From assembly GCA_950022655.1 (NCBI GenBank), contig OX465581.1, positions 110,777,125-110,841,124 on the forward strand: a stretch of 64,000 nt of DNA. The letters are read 5' to 3'. The number at the start of each line of letters is the position of its first letter. Position 1 is the first letter of the stretch. This document shows, one piece after another, positions 33,400 to 47,189 of this stretch. A program made the position numbers and the translations under genes. This stretch comes from Alentia gelatinosa. Lineage: Eukaryota; Annelida; Polychaeta; Phyllodocida; Polynoidae. The notes below the pieces were generated by a model that worked only from the letters and a program-made list of their open reading frames with translations, had not been told where the DNA came from and made no database searches.

Positions 33400-36300
33400 A
33401 TGACGGTAGATAAAGGAAATAGTTACATACAACGAAAGATATTCGAGACATTCTTTTCTTTTCAATATAATTCAAAGAACACTGATCCCTTCATTTTTTT
33501 GTAATAAATTGCCACGTTGGAGAAGCAGCCACAATGGGGAGGAAATTAGAAACTGGAAATGAGACAGGCATACATAACAAATAGAGCATCTCAATAGGTG
33601 GTAAATTCATACACACCCTTTATAGAGCACAGTCTATAGACCAGGAAGGCATATTAGGGACAATGGTGAGATCCGGATTCCAGAAAAGATCTTATAAATT
33701 GGCTTGTGCTGCGTGTCTAATTGGTTTAAGTAAGGATTGGTTTGTAAATAATAGCTAAAGGAAAAACGGAAATAACAATATAATAATATTGCATCATTTC
33801 CAACCAAGCCCTTTTTCTCCACTTCCCCCTACCATGACAGTGCTTTGACACATGGCAGAGATAACAAATCAGTCCATTTTGACTTCTACTAAGACTACAA
33901 CAAAAGTTTCAGGTATCGAAATGATTGTAAAAGATATACCTACTTGATTAAACTTGGTTTTGATTTTGCTTTCACATGGAATTCTATGGAATCATCACTC
34001 ATATTCTAGAAGTCAAACACTTTACTTAAATTTAACATGATTTGTGAGAAGATACGATAATATATCAAGTCGAAAATAACTAGTTTTCAGTTCCCAATAT
34101 GATTGCGCGGCCTATAGTCATGAACTTCTCAGAACTGCAGAGGTATGTAGTCAGTAGGGCAGGATTTACGGTACCACTATGGCTATATTAACACGTTCAA
34201 GGGAGGGTGGGAGGAGGGGGCAGATCGCTAGGTCAGCTCATATGGTCAAGGTATTGTATATGAACGGAAGCCAGATTAACCGTATAAGTCAATAGGTCCA
34301 TAGTATTACCATAACATTAATTTTGACTCGAGGAATGCGGGGATCCCGAAAACAGTTTGAAATCAAGGCGTTACTAGAAATTCTCACCATTTTCTATCAA
34401 ATCTATCATTATAATCACCAACTCCATCGGTTTTGGCTACTTAAATGATGCTCTAAACTCACTGCCAGCACTTCAAACCACCTGTTGAACTAATTCTGGA
34501 GTTCATCTATGCGTGCATATGCTGTTTAAAATCACATGAAACGGCACAAAGTCTACCCCAGCAGTGAAATACGTGTGATGCTGTAATCCTGCTGTGAGAA
34601 ATCTTTCCTCGGAAAGAACTGTTATGGTTAATAAACAAAAACATACAAAACCTCAATGCATCATGATGAGATATACTTACACATGCATGCAAAGAATATA
34701 AATTTATTGCATGTTATTGACAAAAGTATTCAATTATTCTATAGTAGCTAACAATGCACTTTAAATGAATCCTTCCACCGAATAAGATATCTTCTTAAGA
34801 GTTAATTGTTCATGCTCTTCTATAAAGTATAGCTTCAATGACGTTTAAAATGACGATCGACGTGGCAGAGGCTCCCATCTACCTCACAAGGTCAATGTCC
34901 AATGGCATTTTGGGTGCCTTTACAATCATTATTGCAAGGTTGGTCTGCCAAGTAATATCATACATTCATACAATGTTTGTATGTCTTGTTTTGTGCTTGT
35001 CTCGTGATTGTGCTTGTTTGTGTTTCACAGGCTGAACAATGTTGATGAGGAGTTAAACACTGCGTAAAGTTAATGTAGCGTGTAGAACTCATGTGACCTG
35101 TAGTATGATTATATAACACTTGAAATGATACATTAACGCCACAGTAAACCTGACTCTGTTCTGTGATTGTGTCTCGTCCTATGTTTGTAGAACCACGATG
35201 GATAATACATGAGTAATGTGACGAGGTATAACCGGTAGTAGATGGAGCATTGTATTCACACTACACCATTAGGAGGGGGCTGTGGCTGTGTCTATAACAC
35301 TAGAAAAGCACGGACTTTGAGCTTTAGACTTTGCGTCACCAGTAGGTAAATAAATAACTTAAATCCAACACCTGCAGAGGGCAAAACAGGCTACCGTAAA
35401 ATATAAAATGTTATTACCGGCCTTGCCATACCACACAGTCCTTTTAATATGACGGCCAACCCAGTCTAATAGGGTGACGAAAAGCCTTAGTCTGTTTGAT
35501 TAGATCACCGATACGGTCTACATCATTGGTCTGACCTTAGTATGGACCTAAGTATGACTTATTATTACACAACGAACGACTATGAAATACTACCCGCTGC
35601 TAGGGGTGTAGTACAAATAAAGTTCGGGCTCACTGAGACGTAGTGAATGTCCGGGCGCATTGTACCCATATATAGTGTACATGTACTTTGCAAGTACATA
35701 AAATTACATTTTTTTATTTAAATTAATTAAATATGTCCCTCCACCTCTGGCGTTGGGACATATTTCATGGGATAAAAGACCTCGAACGGCAATTGCTACG
35801 GGCTCATTACATACGTTTTCTCATATCATACCAGTGGCTTTATCTCCTACATATATACCGCCCGCCCCTACTCATGTCGTATTCATATTTCCACATGTTA
35901 CACAATGATCAATCGCATACATTAATAAACATGATTCTAATTCAGAAAAGAAAGTATATTCCACTAAAGCACAATCGCCATATAACGTGAGGCGTTCATC
36001 AATGTACTCCGTACACCAATGAGTGCACCCACAGAGTCCCCATTGAAAATGCATGGGGACTCAGTAAACTATGATCCATTATATAAAACCTGTCAGATAC
36101 CATAACTGTGGTATACTTATTCAAATCTGTTGTATACCACCTCAAATCCATGGTATACGATAAAACAGTCCCTTTGTGCTACAGAGCAAAGAATTAGTCT
36201 CTATTGTTATACCCTTTAATATGGCAATTATTGGGTTTAATTCATTCGAAAAGATGGAAAATAAATGCAATAAACGAAGGTTTTGTGAACAGGCGGCTAT

Positions 36301-37500
36301 GTAAACCACTCGTGATTAACGTTGTAATACACTCGCTTGCGCTCGTGTATTACTACGAGTCAACCACTAGTTTGGACAAAATAAATGGAAGAATTGGAAA
36401 GCATTGTCTGGTAGTATGAATTTATGAGTGATAGCTCTATTTTATTGAATCCGATTTTTATCTGGCCTTTAATGCTTTACATTTAGAGCAATGTGAGTTA
36501 TACAATAGAAACCTTATATTTCATATAATAGGCAAATGTAAGAAAAATATAAATTGTAGCTTGTCTAACAAAGGTCTAGTTTAAATGCACATGGTAAACT
36601 CTAGTCGTTAGGGTATATGAATGAAGCGGTGGGGGTGGTTGGCTGAGCCGTAGATGGATTTCTATAATAGACACTGCTGCTATATATGAAACGACTGCCA
36701 ATTCATATGGATCCTTCAACATTATAGAATTCATGATTATATGCCTCAATAAAACTTTTATTTCCAAATCCTTCTCTGTGTAATCATTATATGCCAATTA
36801 TCTTATATATCCATGTGATGAATATTTAGACAGGCAATGGAATCAGGCAAGAGAACTGTCGGAAAGCAGGGTCATAATAACGAATGTGCAATATATGTAT
36901 ATACATACATGTTTTTGTGTGTCATTGTAAGTAGTTACACATTGTTATCACCGATGTTGTATACATGACAACTCTCCTCGTAAAGATCCTGCGCTCTACT
37001 TCCTGCGGCCGCTTGTACTTCTGCACTGACTGCCTGTTTGGGACAAAATCTGTCCCATCTGCCAGTTTTTTTCAAATATCTTAAATTCTTAGCGTTTTGG
37101 GGAGTTTTTTTGTGTTGTACTTGTAGATAGAGATGCACATATCTACATGGAAAATAGCATACACACATTTCTGTTATTTGTTATTTCAAACCAGACATAG
37201 TCTCTGGGATTACTCTCTTCATTGGAGAGCACTTCATGTGTTGCTGGGTATTGTTTTGGACCCATGCATGTGCTCCTTCAAAGGGACAGTCTATTCATCA
37301 CGTTATAAAGTGGTTTAAAGCTAAAAAAAAAACAATACTTAAATTTCACAACTCACATAATATATGAGTCGTTTCAGTTTCATAACTTTTGGCAGTTGCC
37401 TTGTTTTGAATCTGTAATGTTGGCTGGTCCCCCCTGTCCTTACTGGATACCCTGGGAACCAGCATTGGGGTGAGGCAAAGATTAGTAGGCCTGAGCACTA
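33400..37500. other. No gene seen
   Basis: AT-rich DNA. A small perfect hairpin lies at about 36035-36062 (GAGTCCCCAT / ATGGGGACTC). The fragment at 35583-35622 inversely matches 20705-20752. I found no coding domain, and the short frames look random. Confidence 0.5.
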
Positions 37501-37519
37501 GCACTGCGAAATATCTGCA

Positions 37520-37567
37520 GGAGCTGTTTCAAAACGTGGGTTGAGTCTATGGTTTTGAAACAGCTCC
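37520..37567. repeat. Perfect 16-bp stem hairpin
   Basis: GGAGCTGTTTCAAAAC and its exact inverse GTTTTGAAACAGCTCC are separated by about 16 bases. It could be a MITE core or a structured RNA; nothing else supports an RNA gene. Confidence 0.6.
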
Positions 37568-38223
37568 CTGGGCAGGCTGCTTCGCGAGTGGATTATCAGT
37601 ATATAGAATTGAATGGCAACGTTCATGCCCCTGTCTCTTTAGTACCATTAAAGCGGGTTCTCCAGACCTCACAACACCGAGCTCAAATTTGGCAATGTTC
37701 TATCAGTAACAGCAAAGAGAGGACTAATCATCATATTCCATAATTGCAACTTCTGTACGTATATATGTACAGCACATGGCCATTTTTTTTTATACACATA
37801 TAGGTTTCTTGTGTTCGTTAAAAAGACTCGATTATTTCTTTATTGCGCTCGATTATTACAGAGCGGGTGTAATGATCGAACACAGTAAGGTTTAAAAAAA
37901 GAAGTGGAGGGTACGTAAAGAGACCATTTGGTTTCATTTCATTGTTTTCTCCTTGGAAATGTGTCTGGGTTGTTGTGTTTGTACCAACACCACTCCATCT
38001 TTCAATGGCTGACGAAAACGGCATGAATTTATTGAGACCTCCTTTTAATCAGTCAGTGGTAGCCAACCACTGCACGTCGGTTTCTAAGATCGGTGCGGGT
38101 GATGTGTGTGCCTTGTTTCTGCTGCATTCAACACGTCCATACCGACAGAAGTCGTTCGGTGCTGGCCCCATCGCACAATCCGTGCACAATTAACCAGTGA
38201 GCACTTCTTTGTATTATATTATA

Positions 38224-38419
38224 AGGCCTTTTTCCATTGGCCGACAAACTCGGTGTAGATTTTCTGTGTTCTCCTAATAGCCTATTTCCATTTCTGATCA
38301 GCGGTGCCTAGGTCCGTCGGTGGTTCCTGGCTTATATATCGGTGATGGCCAATGGAAAGAGGCTATTAGGAGAACGCAGAAAATTTACACAGTGTTTGTC
38401 GGCCAATGGAAACGGGCCT
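38224..38419. mobile_element. Hairpin MITE, about 196 bp
   Basis: Arms of about 65 bases mirror each other: AGGCCTTTTTCCATTGGCCG...CTAATAGCC on the left and GGCTATTAGGAGAAC...CAATGGAAACGGGCCT on the right. Only a few mismatches separate the arms. It is non-coding. Confidence 0.7.
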
Positions 38420-39918
38420 ATGTCTGTTTCCATTCACCGATCTGGCGTCGGTGGTTGCCGACTGCAGATCGGTGGCAAATGGTCAGCCAGTTGAAAATGG
38501 CTTTTAGACACTGGGCAATGATGTGCTCTAGCAATGGTTACTTTAGTGAACAATGTACTGAGCTGATGTCATTCGAGATGTAGCCTGATAAGTTATATGC
38601 ATACATATTCCATACTACTTTGGTATTTACTTTAAATCCAGTTCTGCAATATATTGCCATTAAATACACTCCTAGAGGATATCCATGATTCTTTAAGAGT
38701 CAAAAGTTCCTCAGTATGATGCTCCCTTGTGAACCATTGTAAATCCGTTGAGGATATTGATACTAGAAGAACTGTCTACACCGTTTCATCAAAATCAGTA
38801 TCTTCAATACAATTCAATATTTTCATGAAATTACAACTGCAATAAAAAAGGTAGACTAAATTAACAGTCTTAATTATTTAAAAAGAAAACCCACTCACCA
38901 TATTTTGGTAGGAATTTGCTACTGGCGTTTCATACTCCTTTCTCTCCTGTCAATATAACCACCTGAAGTGAGAGGTGCCTTGGCAGGACCCCTCATGCAG
39001 ATTACTTGACTCCGAGTGGTCCCTTCTTGATCCCGACGGCAAATACCCTGTAACGCGAACCAAAGCGGGTTTCCTCCAGCACAATTAGGTCCAGCCCGAC
39101 CGTGTGTATGTGTATTTGGTCCATCCGCAAACACAAATTACTTTTGGCATCCGACTGAAACATGTAATCCGATTGCTGCATTAAGGTTTCTTTGCAGAGC
39201 TGTTCCGTTAGAGAAACGGTTGTAAGTCTCTTATGCAGAGGGAATAATAGCTGGTAATCATATCCCTGTTGCGTATATTGTTTTGGAGTTATTCGTGTTA
39301 AGGTACACCGGTGCACGACTTAAATAAACCAAGATTGCAATTGCGAGCCAAATTTAGACGATTTATCACAGTTTGAGGTTTCCATTTATAGGCACATTTG
39401 GAGATTAGAAATTCTCACATTACGCCACAGCATTAACATATATCTACTCAACCACATGGCACATGTATAACATACATACTTTAATATAGTAGTTCCTGGC
39501 GATTGCAATGTCTTTATTTTAAAAATTCAATCCTGAAATATGCTTGTAGTACCCGAGCGGCCAATGATCATTTAGTGAAAGTGATCGCCCTGCATGGGGG
39601 ACTATTAATAGGAAAGAATTGTAATAAAAGTAGGCGATTTTGACATTTATATTCTAGTATTTTGTAATGAGAGACTGTTTTAACAGAAAAGGAATCTGGC
39701 CCTATTCAATAGACACAAGTTCAGCCTTATGAAATCTTTGACCAACAAAGTGGTTTTCAGTCCTGGATACTACATGTACTTGTATTTCCCGAAAGCTCTC
39801 CACAGGAAACATAACAAAAGCATTTTTTTCTTTCAAAAAGATTTAATGCTCATAAGTACAATCATTGATGGTGAGAGATATCTTATGGATACATGGTTAG
39901 TGTGACTGAATAGAATGA

Positions 39919-40001
39919 GTTCCGTGTTGTTTTGGTCGGATTTATTCATCGAGTTCTTCGAACTCAATATTTCCGACCAAAACAACAAGGAACAGATAGA
40001 C
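39919..40001. repeat. Long near-perfect hairpin
   Basis: Two arms of about 38 bases (TTGTTTTGGTCGGA on the left, TCCGACCAAAACAACA on the right) fold around a central palindrome GAGTTCTTCGAACTC (39951-39965). This may be a small MITE or a precursor-like RNA fold. Confidence 0.6.
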
Positions 40002-40506
40002 TCCAAACTGAAAATCCAAGAACATAGACGAATGGCAATCCGGCGAGTTTCTGATAAAATTTAATTGTTGAGGAAAATCAATGGATTTATAAATGTTAAA
40101 GTGGTTCTTCGAAAATACAAAAGTAAGATTATCCCATCCTTAGTATCCCTTACTGATTATTGTCCATGGGAATATGCGCTCATATACATCACCTAGCGGT
40201 TAGAATGCTCACATAGGCTTTCAGCTTACTGTAATGAAACGCTTCACTATCCATGCAACATGCATCAACTATAAAGGCCTGGGAAAATGGTCAGGTGACC
40301 AGTATCCCAGTCTGACCATACCCCTGCCCCACTACTGACATGGTTCCTATGAATAGAACTTTTATTCTAGTCTTTTGAGGGACAAAGTATTCACCATATC
40401 AATCCTGCCATTAGATAAGAACCACTTAGTTATGAACACTGTTACCTGCAACTAGAAAAGGAAACTATTAGATGATAGTAATGACTGAATGTGGTATTTA
40501 AATTTT

Positions 40507-42440
40507 CAGATCTGATGGGACAGACCTAGATACATTGTATTCAGAGTGTCCTATCTGATGGGACAGACTTGAGTATGTGGTATTCAGACCCACATTGCAG
40601 ACGTATAAAACCTGTTTCCTTCCATTGACCCAGTGACCAAGACTTGACAATAGACTTTAGTTATGAAGATACCCCTAAAATAACTTGGCTTTGTTTCATA
40701 AAAACAACAATGATAAATAAGGTATGTGACTATCCCTGCATGTGAAAATCCCTCATTCCAGTTTGTGTAGTTGGCAAGGCTATGGACGACCAGTAGTCTG
40801 GTTAGGGAAATCTAACTGTAACATTGAGGATGTCTGATCTCTGTCGTACACATAATTATGATGTACATATGTCGCATGAGTCTATAGTGTGATGTGTCCT
40901 ATTTGAAGGTAATTACTTAGTGAGATAACTGTTACAAAGAATATAATATAACTATATAATGCGACATATTCGATGACCAAGTATAACGTTCAACATATGT
41001 TGACAGTATTTAAAGTGGACAACTCTTTTCCTGTACTCATTAACTGTTCCATCCCATCTCATCTCCATACCTGTCGTTCAGTTACTAAATTTATATGGTG
41101 GAGGGGCATCTATTATGCCACTATTGCATTAATACTTGACCCACATGGTCCGTTTATTGACGAACCAATAACTTGTACTTAAAACTGATGATGTATGATG
41201 GCAGAAGAAATCTGTAACTACTTGAATGACGCACAAAGGAAGACCATCCTCGTGATGATTTGTGCCAAATAAACAAAAAAAATCCAAAAAAACCTGGGAA
41301 ACCAAAGTCATCTAATCAGCCAGAATGGGTTTGGCCTATGGTCAGTAAGAGCACAAGGGTGAATAATCAGTGTATTAGTGAGCTCAGATCGTCAGTAGAA
41401 GAAGTCAGTGAGTAGTTGTTGGTGTAGGGTGGCGTGGGGGTGGGGCGGGGCAGAGGGTTTGGTCTATGGTCGGTAAGAGCACAAGGGTGGATGACTGGAA
41501 GAATAATTCTTCTAGCTCTGTGCCATGTAAGGTCTGCCCCATCAAATATGACAATTTCAAAACCAAATAAATCAATGCCTTTCTCAACCATTAGATGATG
41601 ATAATGACTAACTGTGGTATTCACGTTTTCAAATCTGATGGGACAGACCTAACTGAACTGTATTCAGACTGTCAGATCTGATGGGACAGATTTGATATTT
41701 AAACCCACTTGACCCAGACCTGAAAACTAGTCCACCATCCCATCCACCTAATCATAACACTCTGGGCCTGATGCAACTCCCCTTTAAGTTACATGTGCCA
41801 TATTAGTCCCACCCACTCCCCTCCTACAACTACTCCCTATCTACCTCCACTGATCACTAGGCACACTAAAGAACCTGTTAGTTCTGGTTCACCTCTCTGC
41901 TACCACTATAACTTCACTTTACATGTACATTTCAAACTGTCAGATCTGATGAGACAGACATTACTGTAACATTGGCACTTCGACAACTGATGGGGCAGAC
42001 CATTCTCTATGACATCATGCCTGATGGGACAGACTTAACTACATAGCATTCATACCATAGCTATTTCAGATACCCTCCATATTAGCAACAGTCCTTCACT
42101 TCCTCCACTGATAAGATTATTGAGACTCTCATACATAGATCCATATATGACTTGATTAAGAAACATTTAAATGCAAAGTCACCTAATCAGTCAGAATGGC
42201 CCCACCACGAAGTTACACATTCCAGGCCCCCCCCCTCCACCCAACACCTTTCCTTCTAAAATCAGGATCAGTGACCTCACCATGAGTCAGGAAATGTTAC
42301 TGTAACTGCCCTCACCCCTCCACTCCCATAACCACTCCCTATCTAGCTCTACTGAGCAGCGTAGTACACCAAATACCAATGGTTTACTGATTAATCATTT
42401 CTGATGATATTCTCATATCATACTTTTTATTTGATGAAGT
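40507..42440. repeat. GATCTGATGGGACAGAC repeat region, copy 1 of a segmental duplication
   Basis: The word ATCTGATGGGACAGAC, or a close variant, occurs at about 40509, 40552, 41632, 41683, 41945 and 42021. From about 41753 the sequence is collinear with 44628 onward, through CACTCTGGGCCTGA, CACTGATCACTAGGCACA and ATTCTCTATG-CATCAT. The region is non-coding. Confidence 0.7.
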
Positions 42441-42945
42441 AATTTAGGAGTATCACTCTCTTCCAATATAAATGGAAATAACATTAGCTCCTAGTTATTC
42501 TGTGGACTACATCCTATAAACTGAACAGTGACAGCACCCACAACTGTATAATTGTGTGAACCCTCTTCTATTTAACTGAATGGTGTAAAAGGCAGAGTGT
42601 AAACATTCAGAACTGTATAAAATTGTGAGTCCTGAATAGTTCAATTGTTGGTAGTGTGAGCACGTATAGCCACTGTTTTGTTGCTATAGTGACAATGACA
42701 TAAACGCTAAGACACTTGTTGAGTTGTAAAGTTTATAAAGGAAAAGCTACCTAGTGGCCCTGCACTTAAATAAGTAAGTAATAAGTAATGGGGGTGGACC
42801 TGAGGATAGTATAGGGCAACATATTTCTATTGAAATCACTACCAATGTCATTATGTTGGATGGCCGAACTCCCCAGCGATATCTACACAGGTTGTACCAG
42901 AAGCTGAATAAACTGCTTCAAATAACATTGTTGGTGAGTGTGGGT

Positions 42946-43003
<58 letters not shown>

Positions 43004-43052
43004 GTGTAGGTGTAGGTGTGTGTAGGTGTAGGTGTGTGAGTGTGTGTGTGTA
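42946..43052. repeat. (GT)n / (GTGTAG)n microsatellite
   Basis: A (TG)n run followed by TGTAGG variants and more GT. Open frames across it are artefacts. Confidence 0.95.
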
Positions 43053-43146
43053 AATCTCTGCATTTTATTTTGTTATTCTTAATTTTTGGAAATGTATCTC
43101 GATTGTGGTTTCGACCTACCTACAAGTCTCGTCAGTAGTCAGTATT

Positions 43147-43147
43147 A

Positions 43148-43178
<31 letters not shown>

Positions 43179-43180
43179 AA
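43147..43180. repeat. (ATT)n microsatellite
   Basis: About eleven ATT or TTA triplets. Confidence 0.95.
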
Positions 43181-44627
43181 ATTCCCGGCAACCCACACTG
43201 GAAAACCTGACCACGCATGTGCAGAAACAGGTACGACACTTGCTTTCTTGTTACTGAACAATAACCATAGAAAAATCGGGTGTATCGTGTGTATCATAAA
43301 CTAGAAGTTAAGGGCTTTCCCCCAAATATAATCATAGACTAAAATATCCACACATACCTGGACTGCTGCGCAATCCCTGGTATCATAGATCAGATAGTGA
43401 CAATATTTAATGGTGCCTCGGTGGCGCAAAAAGAAAGGCTGAACTCTATGTTCCGCTTCAGACCACATTGAAATCACACTTCAACATGCCAGACTCAAAC
43501 TAGACATTATTTATTTGCTGAACCAGGTCGCACGAAACTTGCTAGGTTTCAAAGGGATCTATTTCTTCACCCACGAAACAGGGATTTTTTTATAATTTTT
43601 TTTAAGTTGTTTATTGTATCTCTTGTAGTACAAGTTTTTTTCAGATATAACAGCTGCATATTCTGACATGTGGTACATGTTTATTGTAGTAGACACTTTA
43701 AGATATCACTATTACTGTGAGTATAAAGAAGAAAATAATCCTGGTGGGCGACTTACGTAATTCACAGACAACATAATGTGAAAAGTGGTGAAGCCATGGA
43801 TGGTGACCTTAGAAGACTTGAAATAACAGACACACCCCTGACCTGTTAAATGGTATAGCTTTACTGTAAACTAACTGGATAAATGGGCATTCCGCCAGAA
43901 AATGTAATTTTGTTGAAAAACAGGCTATCAATCACTTTTGGGCCTCTAGCTCTTGCAAAACAAGATATAGATTTATTTTGCTGGGTTTTTTTTCAGAAAA
44001 CGTGTTTGCCTCATGGAATTAAGAAATAGCTTGTCCTTTATAATTATTTGCCCTGAGGCTCGGATATGGCCATACGGGGGTCCTTTTTCACATAACACTC
44101 GGTCCAGCGGTTCCGAAGTTATCCGCGTTTGAATTTTTTACTCCCTCCATGCGTTTGCGTTGGTCGCTAATCTTTTTCACTCCCACCGTAGTGCGGCGGG
44201 GTTTCGGCTGTTCTTTTTGTCTCCCCCTGGAGGCCGGCGGGAAGTGCAGTATTTGCTATGACAAAACTCAAACGCCGATATCTTGTGAACGGCTTGGCCG
44301 ATTTTCCCCATATTTTGTACGATTATAGGTCATATATATACCTTACTCGTGTAAAAATTTCATTGCTTAGTTCCTATGGGAAGGGGTGAAATTCCACGTC
44401 ATCGCGGCTCATCGACGAATAGATTCGAACATCAAACGCGTGCGCATAGCGAGAGCTGTGCCAACAGTGACAGCTAGTCCCACCTCAACAGCAACAGCAC
44501 TGATGAAACGCAAATTTGGGCTTGCCACTGTTGGTGCCACTGTTGGGGCCGCTGTTGCAGTCTCACCTCTCACTTTCACTCCACTACTAGTGAAACAGCT
44601 CCCAGTTTTACTCCCATCCACCTGTTC

Positions 44628-45620
44628 ATAACACTCTGGGCCTGAAACCAGTCTACTTTAATTAATGCCATAGGTCCCACCCACTCCCCTCCCACAACCA
44701 CTCCCTATCTACCTCCACTGATCACTAGGCACATTAAAGAACCTGTTTGTTCTGGTTCACTTCTCTGCTACCACTTTAACTTCACAATGCAAGTATATTT
44801 CAAACTCTCAGATCTGATGGGACAGACCTGACTGCGTAGCATTGAACGTCCATATAGATCTGATGGCACAGACCATTCTCTATGGCATCATATCTGCTAG
44901 AACAGACTTAACTACATAGGGAGCCAAAGTGAACCCACTACAACCACAGATAGCCGGTCACAAAATAGCATTTCCGGATATAGGCGCTCAGTAACTTGAC
45001 TATGTAGGTTCGAGATTATATGTCTCATTCTCCAATCTTTTAGATCCATATTTTTGCTAAACTGAACAACTGTCATCGTAGCTTCAAAACAGAGTTATTC
45101 AGAGACGATAGCAATAAACTACACTTCAAAAGTAACAAAAGAGACCAAAAACAAAAGTCTAGCCTCAAACCCCCATAGGTTTAGCACTAAGCCTCGTTCT
45201 TACTGGCCACCGGATATGGGGTTTTGTAAACGGGTATCTGTGGTTTCAGTGGGTTCACTTTGGCTCCCTATAGCATTCAAACCATAGCTATTCCAGAGAC
45301 ATGAACTCCATAATAGCGACTCCTCACACAGACACTCCTTACCTTCCTCCACTGAGCAGATTATTGAATATATCACACTTAGATCCATATATGACTTGAT
45401 TAAAAAACATGTTAAATGCATTAGGATACACTGATTTTAATCAAGTACTCAATTGCCATCTGTTCACACATGTAGATTTCTTTACCATAACAAATATTCC
45501 TGTTGATGATTCTTGAGAACAACTATTAAATCCATTATTTGGGTTTATTGAAATATTTTTGATACTTTCAAATACAACTGGCTTACTGATTAATGATTTC
45601 TTATGATGTTCTCTTACTTT
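44628..45620. repeat. Copy 2 of the segmental duplication, carrying an insertion
   Basis: Collinear with about 41753-42440, including CACTCTGGGCCTGA, TCACTAGGCACA, GATCTGATGGGACAGACC, CCATAGCTATT and CTTGATTAA. A 350-base element (44919-45268) interrupts it. The two copies are about 2.9 kb apart in direct orientation. Confidence 0.7.
44919..45268. mobile_element. GGGAGCCAAAGTGAACCC MITE, 350 bp, with a known empty site
   Basis: The termini GGGAGCCAAAGTGAACCCAC and the inverse GTGGGTTCACTTTGGCTCCC are perfect. The flanks are CATA before and TATA after, probably a 4-bp target duplication with one change. The paralogous segment at about 42036-42055 reads straight through (ACTACATAGCATTC), giving the pre-insertion state. 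It is non-coding. Confidence 0.85.
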
Positions 45621-46149
45621 TATTTGATGTACCACACTCTCACATTATAAATGGCAATAATATTTGCTCCTAGTTTTCTATACATGTTTTGAGACAGGTC
45701 CACGCCTACAAATGTTCCTAATTGGGCCCTAATTGAAATATTGTCATTTAGTAACATCCGAAAGCTATAAAAGCCTATTAATTATTCATTCATACAGGTC
45801 ATTGGTAAATATTTGATTGTGCCCCTTCAAAAAGCCAGTTTTCAACGCGAAAAATGTTGGACATTAGTATTTACAATTTTCTATCTAGAGAATTCTAAAA
45901 TAAAGTCCTTAATACAGTTTGCATTTTACAAGATAACATGTCCATATAGGTGTTGGCTCTTATGGCAGTTGTTAGATGTGACTTCCATACTTTCCATATA
46001 TCCAAACCATGGACAGTGTATTCTCTATGGACTGGAAGTAGGCTGTAGATAAGACGGTGAGGGTGGCGCCGATGTGTGCCGCACCCAACCGACGCCGACC
46101 GCGGCGCCATCTAGTGGCCAAAACGTGGAAGCTATATTAAGGCTAGATT

Positions 46150-46560
46150 GGCAACCAACCCCTGTCTCCGACCTAAGGCCGTGCTCCATTGCGCTGATCC
46201 ACTGGAGATTGATTTGATCGCCGACCGATCGGCTCCCAGTCGCCGATAGTGGAGCTGTTGTGGAGCTAGAGTTCCGATCCCCCCCCCCCCCCACCTCCCA
46301 ATGGTCGTTGCTCAAACTCCTAGCGGTACTCCATACCGGAAATTGAGAGCTGATCCACTGGGGACTGGGAATAACCCAGTCTCCAGCCTGTCGCTGAAGA
46401 AGAGCAGCAGCGCCGACCGAGGTAAGATCAAGGGAAGAACCAAGGGGCAAGAACTATCAGAGAACGGGAGGAGATAGGGTTAAGATTGCTCGGCGACCAC
46501 CAATCTCCACTGGAACGGCGCAATGGAGCACATAATTCAGAGGTTAGTCTGGTCCGATCT
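46150..46560. mobile_element. GC-rich TIR element
   Basis: GTGCTCCATTGCGC near 46182 and GCGCAATGGAGCAC near 46520 are inverted ends. The similarity extends into CCACTGGAGATTG and CAATCTCCACTGG, followed by inner inverted pieces around GGGACTGGGAATAACC. A poly-C run lies at 46279-46292. The long minus-strand frame across it belongs to the repeat. Confidence 0.65.
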
Positions 46561-47189
46561 CTCTCTGGCCAGAGAGCTTAAGACAAATTATATCTCGGAG
46601 TGAAGTACACTTTTGGCTCATCGTGGAATATAAACTAAGAAGACTCACTACAAAACATGTTAACTTAGCTAATTGATACCAAAGTCTAACTTCATGGTCT
46701 CTCTATCAAAATACACAAAAAAGAAAATAATCATATGGATAGTGGGCTTTGAGAGTACATGTACTATAATCTTCAACCCAAATAGCCTATTGTGACAGAG
46801 ATTACCAAGACAAAGATTTGCTGGAAGAATGATTTACTCTTCCGGCAGAGATTCTGACCCTGGTAGTGAGAAGATCAGCTAGGAGAGTGCAAGTCAACGT
46901 TGTTCAGTTCGGATTTCACAAGACGGCCAGAGTATATATTAAGACTGTAGTACATCCAATGGCCACCAGGGCACCTTCAATTTGTCAAAAATATGCAATT
47001 TTCCTTAGATACTTAGAATAAAGATAAAAGCAAAATTCAAATTGTCTCAGATTAAGACCTAGTTAATTCACAGAAATGTTGGGAACTCGTTCGAGGAAAT
47101 CGGGACGCCGATTTCCGTAAATCGGGCCCCGATTTCCTCGAAAAAATTCAGAGAGAACAGATTTACCTTTATAATAACAGGTGGAAGAC

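Noticed and set aside
44060..44640. GC-richer stretch with Ala/Thr-rich frames on both strands
   Set aside because: Low-complexity translations with no domain. The block (about 44060-44400) could be part of a dispersed repeat, but I see no second copy in the window to prove it.
46025..46450. Minus-strand frame of 141 codons
   Set aside because: It lies inside a GC-rich TIR element and a poly-C run and contains no domain.
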